A stretch of 43,763 nucleotides of DNA, taken from an uncultured Myxococcales bacterium (GTDB lineage Bacteria; Myxococcota_A; UBA9042; DTJE01). The translations under genes and the position numbers were made by a program. Location: the NCBI GenBank assembly GCA_937975765.1, contig CALJUR010000063.1, forward strand, positions 1-43,763, written 5' to 3'. Shown here piece after piece: positions 26,344 through 37,715 of this stretch. The stretch's first letter is position 1. Every line of letters starts with the position of its first letter. Below the pieces are notes generated by a model that searched no databases, was not told the origin of the DNA, and saw only the letters and a program-made list of their open reading frames with translations.

Positions 26344-29300
26344 ATGTCCCCGCGTGCGATTCGGATCCTGGAGGTGCTGCACGTCCCGGTGCCGGAGGAA
26401 GGGGCGTGCCGGCCATCCGCGCCCGCGAAGCCTCCCGCCCACGTCGCCTTCCCCCGCTCGCCGGTCGCGGTCGCCCTGGACGTGCTGCTGGGCTTCCTCC
26501 TGATCGCGGTGGCGCTGGTCGTCGCGCAGGAGATGAAGGACTCGTACCTGCAATCGCGGGTGCTCAGCCGCATCGCCGCCGGCGCGACCTGGCAGGTCCA
26601 GCCGGGGGAGAGCCCGTCGATCCGGTTCCCTTCCGGGGGGCCGTACGATCGGCGGTTCGGGTATGCCGGGATGCCGTCGTTCCTGGCGCGCCTGCGGCAG
26701 GAGGGCGCGCCGATCGAGGCCCAGGCCCGATGGTCGAAAGGACTGGCCGACCTGGTGCGCGGGGGCGTGTTCGCGACCTACCGCGAGAAGGACCAGGCGG
26801 GGCTGGAGGTGCTGGACCGGCACGGGCGGCCGCTGTACCGGGCCCGGTGGCCGCAGAAGGCCTGGGCGCGGTTCGAGGACATCCCGCCCGTCGTGGTGGA
26901 CGTCCTGAGGTTCATCGAGAACCGGGAACTGCTGGACCCCCGCCGCCCGCGGCACAACCCGGCGGTGGAGTGGGACCGGCTGGCGCTGGCCTTGTCGCGC
27001 ACGGTCCAGCGGCACCTGGGCGGCACCACGCGGCTGTTCGGCGGCAGCACGCTGGCGACGCAGGTCGAGAAGTTCCGGCACTCGCCGGCGGGTCGCACCC
27101 GAACCGCGCGGGACAAGTGGCGGCAGATGGAGTCGGCGGCCATCCGGGCCTACCTGGACGGCCCGGTGACGCTGCCGGCCCAGCGCCGCATCGTGCTGGC
27201 TTACGTCAACACGATGCCGCTGGGGGCGGTGCCGGGGTTCGGCGAGGTGCTGGGGCTGCCGGACGGCCTGTGGGCGTGGTTCGGGCGCGACTTCGACGAG
27301 GCCGGCGCGCTGCTGCGGCGCGCGGGGCTGGCGCGGGTGGAAGGGGAGGACGCGGGCCGGGTCGGGCAGGTGTTCCGGGAGACCGTGGCGCTGCTGCTGG
27401 CGCAGCGGAGGCCGGCCTGGTACCGGGGAAGCGGGCGGGAGGCGCTGGAGCGTGCGACGGACTCGTACCTGCGCGTGCTGGCCCGCGAACGCGTGATCCC
27501 CGGCGCGTTGCGGGACCTGGCGATGACCGGCCGGCTGTCGTTCGTGAAGGCCATCGTGCCCGACCCCCCGGAAGTGGCCGGGGACCGGAAGGGGATCGAC
27601 GCGGTGCGGACGTCGCTGGTCGGACTGCTGGGCCTGCCGGGGCTGCACGACCTGGACCGGCTGGACCTGCAGGTGCGATCCACGCTGGACGCCGTGCTGC
27701 AGGACTCCGTGGCGGGGACGCTGCGGTCGCTGCGGGACCCGGGGACGGTGCGGCGGCTGAAGTTGCGTCAGCCCCACCTGCTGGCGGCGGGCAGCCCGGC
27801 CGGCCTGCTGTACAGCTTCGTGCTGTACGAGCGGGACGGGGAGGCGGCGGTGCTGAGGGCGCAAACCGACGAGTTCGAGGGGCCGTTTAGCCTGCCGGAC
27901 CAGATGAAGATGGAACTGGGCTCGACCGCCAAGCTGCGGACGCTGGTGTCGTACCTGGAGGTGATGGCGGAGATCGACCAGCGGCTGGCCAGGGAGGGGC
28001 GGTCCGGAGTGCGTGCGGATTCCGACCCGCTGGCGGCGTTCGTGGCCGGGTGGCGGGCGTCGCACCCGGACGGGAACCTGCCCGGGCTGCTGCAGGCGGC
28101 GCTGGACCGGACCTGTTCTGCCAGCCCGCACCAGCGCTTCCGGACGGGCGGGGGGCTGATGGAGTTCGCGAACTACCGCAAGGAGGACGACGTCCGGCGC
28201 CCCAGCGTGCGGGAGGCATTCCGGGAGTCGATCAACCTGGTCTTCGTGCGCCTGATGCGGGACGTGATCACGTCGCTGGCGGAGTCGGGCCCGTTCCCGC
28301 CGTCGCAGGTACTGAAGGACCCGGCCGACCCGCGACGCAAGGAACTGCTGGCCCGGTTCGCGGACCAGGAGGGGCGGGTGTTCCAGGAGGCGGCCTGGGC
28401 AAGGTACGGCGGGATGGACCCGGAGACGGCCGCGGAACTGCTGCTGGACGCGGCGCCGCGGGAGGTGCGTCCGATCGCGGCGGCGTACCGGGCGATCCGG
28501 CCCGACGGCGGGATCGACGGGATGGAGGCGGCGATCCGTGCAAGGCTGCCGCGCCTGGACCTGGACCCGCGGCGGCTGCGGGACTTGTGGGAGACCAGCG
28601 GCCCGCCGACGCTGGCGGACCTGCAGGACAGGGGATACGTGGCGAAGGTGCACCCGCTGACGCTGGCGACGGTGGCCTGGCGGCTGCGGCACCCGGCGGG
28701 AACGTACGCGGCGATGCTGGACGGCACCGCGGGCGCGCGCCAGGAGTCGTACCGCTGGCTGTTCGTGTCGCGGGTGAAGCAGGCGCAGGACCTGCGGATC
28801 AGGGACTCGATCGAGCGCGAGGCATTCGAGCGCCTGCACCAGCGGTGGGCCCGCGTCGGGTACCCGTTCGCGACGCTGGTCCCCTCGCTGGCCACGGCGA
28901 TCGGCAGTTCGGGCGACCAGCCGCGGGCGCTGGCCGAACTGGCGGGGATCGTGCAGGCGGGCGGCATCCGGGTGCCGCTGGTGCGCGTGGAAGACCTGCG
29001 GTTCGGGCTGTGGACTCCGTACGAGACCCGGGTGGGGCGGCCCGGGACGGGCGGGGTGCGGGTGATGCGGCCCGAGGTCGCGGAGGCGGTGCAGTGCGAG
29101 ATGGTTCAGGTCGTGGAGGCCGGAACGGCGCGGCGGGTCCGCGGGGCCTTCCGGAACCTGGACGGGAGGGCGTGGGAGGTCGGCGGCAAGACGGGCACGG
29201 GGGACAACCGGCGCCAGACGTTCGGGCCCGGCGGCCGGGTGACGGAGTCCCGGGTGCTGAACCGCACCGGCACGTTCGTCTTCTTCGTGGGGGACCGGTG

Positions 29301-29457
29301 GTTCGGCGCGCTGACGGCCCACGTGCCGGGGGCGGGCGCCGCGCGCTACCGGTTCACCAGCGCGCTTCCGGTGGAGGTGCTGCGGCACCTGGCCCCGGCG
29401 ATCCTGGCTTCCGGGGATGGACACGAGACCTGCGCCGACGTAGCCTGCCTCCCATGA
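26344..29457 (+). CDS. Bifunctional (class A) penicillin-binding protein, divergent
   Basis: Class A PBPs polymerise glycan strands and cross-link peptides of peptidoglycan. This 1037-residue protein has one membrane helix (about 41-61). A glycosyltransferase-51 domain follows, with the probable catalytic Glu192 in FIENREL (usual ED changed to EN) and GGSTLATQ (from 233). The transpeptidase has SxxK at S527-K530 (GSTAKLRTL), SxN at S629-N631 and KTGT at K949. The SxN-KTG distance of about 320 residues is far longer than in E. coli PBP1b, so a large insert is present. The stretch between the glycosyltransferase and SxxK is also long. GGGGGAGG precedes the ATG, and the stop overlaps the LOG gene as ATGA. 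Confidence 0.88.
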   Translation: MSPRAIRILEVLHVPVPEEGACRPSAPAKPPAHVAFPRSPVAVALDVLLGFLLIAVALVVAQEMKDSYLQSRVLSRIAAGATWQVQPGESPSIRFPSGGPYDRRFGYAGMPSFLARLRQEGAPIEAQARWSKGLADLVRGGVFATYREKDQAGLEVLDRHGRPLYRARWPQKAWARFEDIPPVVVDVLRFIENRELLDPRRPRHNPAVEWDRLALALSRTVQRHLGGTTRLFGGSTLATQVEKFRHSPAGRTRTARDKWRQMESAAIRAYLDGPVTLPAQRRIVLAYVNTMPLGAVPGFGEVLGLPDGLWAWFGRDFDEAGALLRRAGLARVEGEDAGRVGQVFRETVALLLAQRRPAWYRGSGREALERATDSYLRVLARERVIPGALRDLAMTGRLSFVKAIVPDPPEVAGDRKGIDAVRTSLVGLLGLPGLHDLDRLDLQVRSTLDAVLQDSVAGTLRSLRDPGTVRRLKLRQPHLLAAGSPAGLLYSFVLYERDGEAAVLRAQTDEFEGPFSLPDQMKMELGSTAKLRTLVSYLEVMAEIDQRLAREGRSGVRADSDPLAAFVAGWRASHPDGNLPGLLQAALDRTCSASPHQRFRTGGGLMEFANYRKEDDVRRPSVREAFRESINLVFVRLMRDVITSLAESGPFPPSQVLKDPADPRRKELLARFADQEGRVFQEAAWARYGGMDPETAAELLLDAAPREVRPIAAAYRAIRPDGGIDGMEAAIRARLPRLDLDPRRLRDLWETSGPPTLADLQDRGYVAKVHPLTLATVAWRLRHPAGTYAAMLDGTAGARQESYRWLFVSRVKQAQDLRIRDSIEREAFERLHQRWARVGYPFATLVPSLATAIGSSGDQPRALAELAGIVQAGGIRVPLVRVEDLRFGLWTPYETRVGRPGTGGVRVMRPEVAEAVQCEMVQVVEAGTARRVRGAFRNLDGRAWEVGGKTGTGDNRRQTFGPGGRVTESRVLNRTGTFVFFVGDRWFGALTAHVPGAGAARYRFTSALPVEVLRHLAPAILASGDGHETCADVACLP

Positions 29458-30041
29458 AAACGAGCCCCCTGCATCCCGGTCCTCTCGCGACGGTCTGCGT
29501 GTTCTGCGGCGCCCATCCCGGCCAGGATCCGGCCTTCCTGGAGGCGGCGCGCGCCTTCGGGCGGCTGCTGGCCGTCACCGGGCGACGGCTGGTCTACGGC
29601 GGCGGCCGGGCCGGCATGATGGGCGCGCTGGCCGACGCGGCGCTGGAGGCGGGCGGCGAGGTGGTGGGCGTGATCCCGCGGGCGATGGTCGATCGCGAGT
29701 GGGCCCACCCGGGCGCGTCGTCGATGCGGGTCGTCGGCACGATGCACCAGCGCAAGGCGATGATGTCCGAACTGGCCGACGGCTTCGTGGCGCTGCCCGG
29801 CGGCATCGGTACGATGGAGGAACTGTTCGAGGCATGGACCTGGGCCCAATTGGGGGTGCACGGCAAGCCCGTGGGCCTGCTGGACGCCGGGGAGTTCTTC
29901 CAGCCTCTGCTGGCGCTGGCCGACCACATGGTCCAGGCAGGCTTCCTGCTGCCCGGGGTGCGGGACCTGCTGGTCGTGGACACGGATCCCGGGCGCCTGC
30001 TGGCGCGGATGGCCGCGATGGCGGCAGCCGAGTCCCCCTGA
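29454..30041 (+). CDS. LOG family protein (putative nucleotide 5'-monophosphate phosphoribohydrolase)
   Basis: The 195-residue protein carries the LOG/lysine-decarboxylase-like fold: CVFCGAHPGQDP at the start, GGGRAGMMG (49-57), R100-K101 in MHQRKAMM, and PGGIGTMEELFE (115-126). Characterised members cleave cytokinin riboside monophosphates or other nucleotide monophosphates to release the base. The true bacterial substrate is not known from sequence. The start overlaps the PBP stop as ATGA with no own ribosome site, so translation is likely coupled to the upstream gene. A strong promoter lies just after its stop. Confidence 0.9.
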   Translation: MKTSPLHPGPLATVCVFCGAHPGQDPAFLEAARAFGRLLAVTGRRLVYGGGRAGMMGALADAALEAGGEVVGVIPRAMVDREWAHPGASSMRVVGTMHQRKAMMSELADGFVALPGGIGTMEELFEAWTWAQLGVHGKPVGLLDAGEFFQPLLALADHMVQAGFLLPGVRDLLVVDTDPGRLLARMAAMAAAESP

Positions 30042-30044
30042 CGG

Positions 30045-30073
30045 TTGACGTGTCGTGCCGCCGTTTCTATCTT
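30045..30073 (+). promoter_or_regulatory. Strong sigma70-type promoter for the malate synthase-isocitrate lyase fusion
   Basis: TTGACG (30045-30050), a 17-bp spacer and TATCTT (30068-30073) lie 42 bases ahead of the ATG, starting four bases after the LOG stop. Confidence 0.75.
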
Positions 30074-30114
30074 GGATAAGTTGCATCCAGAAAATGATTC
30101 ACCGGGAGGACCCC

Positions 30115-33100
30115 ATGGAATCGCCTTCCCGCAGCGACCTGCCCGACGGCATCGAGATCCTGGCCCCGGGCGGGCCGGACGCCGGGCGCATCCTGACCCC
30201 CGAGGCCCTGGACTTCGTCGCCGACCTGGTCCGCCGCTTCGCGTGGCGCCGAGACGAACTGATGGAGCGGCGCGCGCTGCTGCAGGGGCGCTGGGACGAG
30301 GGCTGGCGTCCCTCCTTCCTGCCCGAGACCGCCCACCTGCGGGCCGCCGACTGGACCGTGGCCCCGCTGCCGGCGGACCTGGTGGACCGGCGGGTCGAGA
30401 TCACCGGCCCCGTCGACCGCAAGATGGTGATCAACGCCCTGAACTCGGGGGCGAAGGTCTTCATGGCGGACTTCGAGGACTCGACCGCCCCCACCTGGGA
30501 GAACGTCGTCACCGGCCAGGGGAACCTGTTCGACGCGGTGCGGCGCACGATCCGGTACGTGGACCCCGGCACGGGCAAGGTCTACGAACTGGCCGGGAAG
30601 ACCGCGGTCCTGCTGGTTCGCCCGCGCGGCTGGCACCTGGACGAGCGGCACGTGCGCGTGGACGGCCGGCCCGTGCCCGGGGCGCTGCTGGACTTCGGGC
30701 TGTACCTGTTCCACAACGCGCGCGAACTGCTGGCGCGCGGGACCGGCCCGTACTTCTACCTGCCGAAACTGGAGGGCCACCAGGAGGCGCGGCTGTGGAA
30801 CGACGTGTTCCTGCGCGCCCAGGAGCGGCTGGGGATCCCGCGGGCGACGATCAAGGCCACGGTGCTGATCGAGACGCTGCCGGCCGCCTTCGAGATGGAC
30901 GAGATCCTGTACGAGCTGCGCGAGCACTCGTCGGGCCTGAACTGCGGGCGGTGGGACTACATCTTCAGCTTCATCAAGAAGCAGCGGAACGACCCGAAGG
31001 CGGTGCTGCCGGACCGGGCGCAGGTCACGATGGACCGCGGCTTCCTGAAGGCCTACGTGCAACTGCTGATCCGGACGTGCCACCGGCGCGGGGTGCACGC
31101 GATGGGCGGCATGGCGGCGCAGATCCCGATTCGTGACGACCCGGCGGCCAGCGAGGCGGCGATCGCCAAGGTGCGTGCCGACAAGCTGCGCGAGGTGACG
31201 GACGGGCACGACGGGACCTGGGTGGCCCACCCGGGCCTGGTGCCGGTGGCGATGGAGGTCTTCGACACGCACATGCCGGGGCCGAACCAGGTCGCGAACC
31301 TCCGGGAGGACGTGCAGGTCGCCCCGGCGGACCTGCTGGCGATCCCGCAGGGCGAACGGACCGAGGAGGGGCTGCGGCACGCCATCCGCGTGTCGGTGCG
31401 GTACCTGGAGTCGTGGCTGCGGGGGCAGGGGTGCGTGCCGCTGTACCACCTGATGGAGGACGCGGCGACGGCCGAGATCTGCCGCGCGCAGTCGTGGCAG
31501 TGGCTGCACCACGGCGTGGACCTGTCCGACGGCACGCCGCTGACGCCCGCGCGGTTCCAGCGGCTGCTGGACGACGAGATGCGGAAACTGCGGGAGGCGA
31601 TGGGCGACGCGGCGTGGCATGCGTCGCAGTTCGTGCGGGCGCGAGGGCTGTTCGAGCGGCTGGCGACGGCGTCGCGGTTCGAGGAGTTCCTGACGCTGCC
31701 GGCCTACGGCCTGCTGGTAGGCGACGACGGCAACGTGGCCACCGCGACCGTCGCGGAGCAGGCGGCCGGGGAGGGCGAGGCGGCGAGTGCCGCGCCCTAC
31801 CACCCGGACCCCAAGCGCTGGGAGGGCATCGTCCGTCCATACTCCCGGGCCGACGTCGAGCGCCTGCAGGGCACCGTCCGGATCGAGCACACGCTGGCCC
31901 GCATGGGCGCGCACCGGCTGTGGCAACTGCTGCACGAGAGACCGTACGTGAACACGCTGGGCGCGCTGTCGGGAAACCAGGCCGTGCAGTACGTGAAGGC
32001 GGGGCTGGAGGCGATCTACCTGTCGGGCTGGCAGGTCGCGGCCGATGCGAACACGGCGGGCCAGACCTACCCCGACCAGAGCCTGTACCCGGCCGACAGC
32101 GTGCCGACCCTGGTCCGGCGCATCAACCGCGCCCTGCAGCGGGCCGACCAGGTCGAGCGCAGCGAGGGACGGACCGACCGTCACTGGTTCGCGCCGATCC
32201 TGGCGGATGCCGAGGCGGGTTTCGGGGGGCCGCTGAACGCGTTCGAACTGATGAAGGCGATGATCGAGGCGGGCGCGGCCGGCGTGCACTTCGAGGACCA
32301 GTTGGCCTCCGAGAAGAAGTGCGGGCACATGGGCGGCAAGGTGCTGGTGCCGACCCGCCAGTTCCTGCGAACCCTGGCGGCCGCGCGGCTGGCGGCGGAT
32401 GTGATGGACGTTCCGACCATCCTGGTGGCCCGGACCGATGCGCACGCGGCCCAGTTGATCCTGTCGGACGTGGACCCGTACGACCAGCCGTTCCTGTCCC
32501 GCGAGCGCACCCCGGAGGGCTTCCACCGGTTCAAGCCGGGCATCGCGGCCGCCGTGCACCGCGCGCTGGCCTACGCGCCGTATGCGGACCTGCTGTGGTG
32601 CGAGACGTCCACGCCCGACCTGCAGGAGGCGAGGGAGTTCGCGGAGGGCGTGCACGCGAGGTTCCCGGGCAGGATGCTGGCGTACAACTGCAGCCCGTCG
32701 TTCAACTGGAAGAAGAAGCTGGACGACGCCCAGATCGCGCGGTTCCAGCGCGAACTGGCCGCGATGGGGTACCGGTTCCAGTTCGTCACGCTGGCCGGGT
32801 ACCACGCCCTGCTGCACGGGTCGTTCGAACTGGCGGCGGGGTACCGCGACCGCGGCATGGCCGCTTACACCGACCTGCAACAGGCCGAGTTCGCGTCCGA
32901 GCGCACCGGGTACACGGCGACCCGGCACCAGCGAGAGGCGGCGACCGGCTACTTCGACCTGGTCACCGAGACGGTCTCGGGGGGGACGTCCTCCACCAAG
33001 GCGCTGGAGGGGTCCACCGAGGCGGCCCAGTTCACGGACCTGGACCGCATCTTCGTGGCGCAGGACGCGACCGACGAGGAGCACGTCCACCTGAACGCGA

Positions 33101-33450
33101 TCCTGGCCCGGCTGCGCAGGGCGGGGGAACTGCCGGCGCTGAGGTCGGCCCTGCAGGAGTTCGCGCAGGCACTGCGGGGGCACTTCGTGCGGGAGGAGTC
33201 GATGGACGGCCTGCACGGGCTGGTGGCGCGCAAGGTGCCCCGGTTCGGACCGGCCTTCGACTCGCTGGTCCGGGAGCACGAGGTGCTGCTGCGCCAGGTC
33301 GAGGACCTGGAGAAGGTGGCGGGCGACGGCGCGACCGATCGGGCGATCGAGGGGGTCGCCTCGCTGGCCGAGGCGCTGCGCCGGCACGAGGCCCGCGAGG
33401 ACGAGATCGCGAAGGCCGCCCTGGCCGAGGTGATGACGCCGAAGACGTAA
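30115..33450 (+). CDS. Malate synthase-isocitrate lyase-hemerythrin-like fusion
   Basis: One 1111-residue chain joins both glyoxylate-shunt enzymes. Residues 1-535 are malate synthase of the AceB type (FMADFEDSTAPTW near 119, LNCGRWDYIFSFIK, end FLTLPAYGLL). After an Ala/Glu linker (about 535-565), residues 566-973 are isocitrate lyase close to E. coli AceA (WEGIVRPYS, YLSGWQVAADAN, catalytic KKCGHMGG with C736, end GSTEAAQF). Residues about 980-1111 fit a hemerythrin/HHE helical bundle: H990/H992, H1023-xxx-E1027, H1055 and H1091-xxx-E1095. GGGAGGA precedes the ATG. The chain would convert isocitrate and acetyl-CoA to succinate, malate and CoA. The HHE part could bind a di-iron site and sense oxygen or redox; this is inference. 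Confidence 0.93.
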   Translation: MESPSRSDLPDGIEILAPGGPDAGRILTPEALDFVADLVRRFAWRRDELMERRALLQGRWDEGWRPSFLPETAHLRAADWTVAPLPADLVDRRVEITGPVDRKMVINALNSGAKVFMADFEDSTAPTWENVVTGQGNLFDAVRRTIRYVDPGTGKVYELAGKTAVLLVRPRGWHLDERHVRVDGRPVPGALLDFGLYLFHNARELLARGTGPYFYLPKLEGHQEARLWNDVFLRAQERLGIPRATIKATVLIETLPAAFEMDEILYELREHSSGLNCGRWDYIFSFIKKQRNDPKAVLPDRAQVTMDRGFLKAYVQLLIRTCHRRGVHAMGGMAAQIPIRDDPAASEAAIAKVRADKLREVTDGHDGTWVAHPGLVPVAMEVFDTHMPGPNQVANLREDVQVAPADLLAIPQGERTEEGLRHAIRVSVRYLESWLRGQGCVPLYHLMEDAATAEICRAQSWQWLHHGVDLSDGTPLTPARFQRLLDDEMRKLREAMGDAAWHASQFVRARGLFERLATASRFEEFLTLPAYGLLVGDDGNVATATVAEQAAGEGEAASAAPYHPDPKRWEGIVRPYSRADVERLQGTVRIEHTLARMGAHRLWQLLHERPYVNTLGALSGNQAVQYVKAGLEAIYLSGWQVAADANTAGQTYPDQSLYPADSVPTLVRRINRALQRADQVERSEGRTDRHWFAPILADAEAGFGGPLNAFELMKAMIEAGAAGVHFEDQLASEKKCGHMGGKVLVPTRQFLRTLAAARLAADVMDVPTILVARTDAHAAQLILSDVDPYDQPFLSRERTPEGFHRFKPGIAAAVHRALAYAPYADLLWCETSTPDLQEAREFAEGVHARFPGRMLAYNCSPSFNWKKKLDDAQIARFQRELAAMGYRFQFVTLAGYHALLHGSFELAAGYRDRGMAAYTDLQQAEFASERTGYTATRHQREAATGYFDLVTETVSGGTSSTKALEGSTEAAQFTDLDRIFVAQDATDEEHVHLNAILARLRRAGELPALRSALQEFAQALRGHFVREESMDGLHGLVARKVPRFGPAFDSLVREHEVLLRQVEDLEKVAGDGATDRAIEGVASLAEALRRHEAREDEIAKAALAEVMTPKT

Positions 33451-33505
33451 TCCCGGCCGCCCGATTCCGGGTTTCGGGACCCCGTGCCTCCGCGTCCCGC
33501 CTGTC

Positions 33506-33534
33506 TTGACACGTTCCGGTTCGATAATTACGAT
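33506..33534 (+). promoter_or_regulatory. Strong sigma70-type promoter for NADP isocitrate dehydrogenase
   Basis: TTGACA (33506-33511), a 17-bp spacer and TACGAT (33529-33534). The expected start point is close to 33541. The leader to the ATG is about 80 bases. Confidence 0.75.
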
Positions 33535-33536
33535 GA

Positions 33537-33550
33537 AATCAGTCCTGATT
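33537..33550. promoter_or_regulatory. Candidate operator palindrome at the start point
   Basis: AATCAG-TC-CTGATT is a perfect 6-bp inverted repeat with a 2-base centre, lying directly at the predicted transcription start of the gene at 33620. A regulator bound here could block initiation. The regulator is unknown. Confidence 0.4.
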
Positions 33551-33568
33551 GACCCCCAGCGGAGTTCG

Positions 33569-33586
33569 CCTGTCGGATCCGACAGG
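33569..33586. promoter_or_regulatory. 18-bp perfect palindrome in the leader of the NADP dehydrogenase gene
   Basis: CCTGTCGGATCCGACAGG is an exact 18-base dyad about 30 bases past the predicted start point. It could be an operator or form a leader RNA hairpin. Confidence 0.45.
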
Positions 33587-33619
33587 TTCGCGTTCCCGTC
33601 CCGACGCCAGGAGGCGGTC

Positions 33620-36270
<2,651 letters not shown>

Positions 36271-36361
36271 GGGCCGGCTCCTTCGTGATTGGAAAGCGCC
36301 CTGGCGGCGCCTTCCGGGTCGGGAGCGATCGTACTTCCGCGGGGGTCTTCCGGCCAGCCGG

Positions 36362-36391
36362 TGGACCCGATGTCCTGGCCGGGTGTAGACT
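36362..36391 (+). promoter_or_regulatory. Possible promoter for the gene at 36463
   Basis: TGGACC (36362-36367), an 18-bp spacer and TAGACT (36386-36391), 72 bases ahead of the start. Confidence 0.4.
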
Positions 36392-36462
36392 TGAACGTCC
36401 AAACCCCCAGCCCGGGACCGCCGGAACCCGGGCCTGGGGTCCGCTGCTGGAAGGAGGAAAGG

Positions 36463-37674
36463 ATGGCCTGGGAGGTCGACCTTCAGAACCCGGCGTGGCT
36501 GGGGGCCGTGATCGACCGGTACCTGTCGATGGGCGTCGTGCCCGTGGAGGGCAAGCCTCCCGCGATGCTGGCCGAGGATACCGTCCGGCTGGTGCTCCCC
36601 GACGGGCTGATCTTCGAGTCGCCCGGCCGGATGATCCGGGCCAGCGGGCCGAACGCCTTCCTGGTGCAACTGGATCGCCTTCCCGACCTGGACGTCCTGC
36701 GGAAGGCGTCCCGCATGCAGAAGCCCCTGGTGCAGGAAACGCCCGAGGCGAAGGCCGCGTCCGGGATGCCGGCCAGCACCTCCCTGGTGGACGACCTGCT
36801 GTCCACCATCAGCCCCGAGTACCTGGTGTTCAAGGAGGGCGCGGCCCAGCGGCCTTCCCAGTCGACGCCGCGTGCCACGCCGATGCCGCCTCCCGTGGAG
36901 TCCCCCGTCCCCGGGGCGTCCGCACCCGAGCCGCGCGATCCAGGGCCTCGCACGGCCGGGACTTCCTCCTCGTCGATGAAGCGCCGGGCGACCGGCGAGT
37001 GGGTGATCGAGGATCCCTCGGCCGTGCCCCCCGTCCCGCCGCCGCATTCCACGCCGCCTGCCGCGCCGCCCGTCGCGGAACCCCAGGCGCCGCAGCCTTC
37101 CCGTCCGCCTTCCTCCCCGCATTGGGGGAAGGTGCCGTCCGGCTACGTGTCCGTGCCCGAACTGCTGGAACACTCGGTCGAGGTGGACGCCGCGGCCGCC
37201 GCGGGGCGCCCCGGTTCCAGGACGCCGCCGTCGGCCTCCGGCGTGACCGGCCGGGAGACGGAATACTCGGACGTCTACGCCAAGGTGAAGGACCTGCCGC
37301 TGGGCGAGAAGCAGAAACTGGCCCGGCACGGGCGCCGGACCGTTCGGCAGATCCTGATGCGGGACCCGACCAAGACGCTGCAGCGGCTGGTGCTGACCAA
37401 TCCCGACATCCTTCTGGACGAGGTGCTGGAGTACGCGAACTGGCCGGGGCTGTCGAAGGAGGCCCTGGAGTGCATCGCGCAGAACCCGACCTGGACGTCC
37501 TCGCGGATGGTGCTGCTGGCCCTGGTGAAGAACCCCTCGTCCCCCGTCGACCTGGCGGTCCGCCTGGTGCCCCGCCTGGGGCCCGCCGAGTGGCGGCTGT
37601 TGACGCGGACCGGCGTGGTCCGGACCCCGGTCACGAACGCCGCCCGGAAGTGCCTGCAGAACCAGCCCGAGTGA
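36463..37674 (+). CDS. PilZ-like N-terminal and helical-repeat C-terminal protein
   Basis: The 403-residue cytosolic protein has three parts. Residues 1-90 are strand-rich (AEDTVRLVLPDGLIFESPGR) and could be PilZ-like, but the c-di-GMP RxxxR motif is not obvious. Residues about 90-265 are a Pro/Ser/Ala-rich low-complexity linker. Residues about 270-403 form a helical-repeat module (KVKDLPLGEKQKLARHGRR, RQILMRDPTKTLQRLVLTNP, NPTWTSSRMVLLALVKNP) like HEAT-type modules I associate with deltaproteobacteria. A structural, signalling or motility role is guesswork. AAGGAGG precedes the ATG. It converges on the phosphate acyltransferase gene. Confidence 0.7.
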   Translation: MAWEVDLQNPAWLGAVIDRYLSMGVVPVEGKPPAMLAEDTVRLVLPDGLIFESPGRMIRASGPNAFLVQLDRLPDLDVLRKASRMQKPLVQETPEAKAASGMPASTSLVDDLLSTISPEYLVFKEGAAQRPSQSTPRATPMPPPVESPVPGASAPEPRDPGPRTAGTSSSSMKRRATGEWVIEDPSAVPPVPPPHSTPPAAPPVAEPQAPQPSRPPSSPHWGKVPSGYVSVPELLEHSVEVDAAAAAGRPGSRTPPSASGVTGRETEYSDVYAKVKDLPLGEKQKLARHGRRTVRQILMRDPTKTLQRLVLTNPDILLDEVLEYANWPGLSKEALECIAQNPTWTSSRMVLLALVKNPSSPVDLAVRLVPRLGPAEWRLLTRTGVVRTPVTNAARKCLQNQPE

Positions 37675-37715
37675 CCCCGGGGCAGGGCAGGGCCCGTGCA
37701 CGGCGGGGGGGGGGA

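Noticed and set aside
33523..33528. GATAAT as the -10 box of the NADP dehydrogenase promoter
   Set aside because: It is only 11 bp from TTGACA; TACGAT at 33529 has the correct 17-bp spacing.
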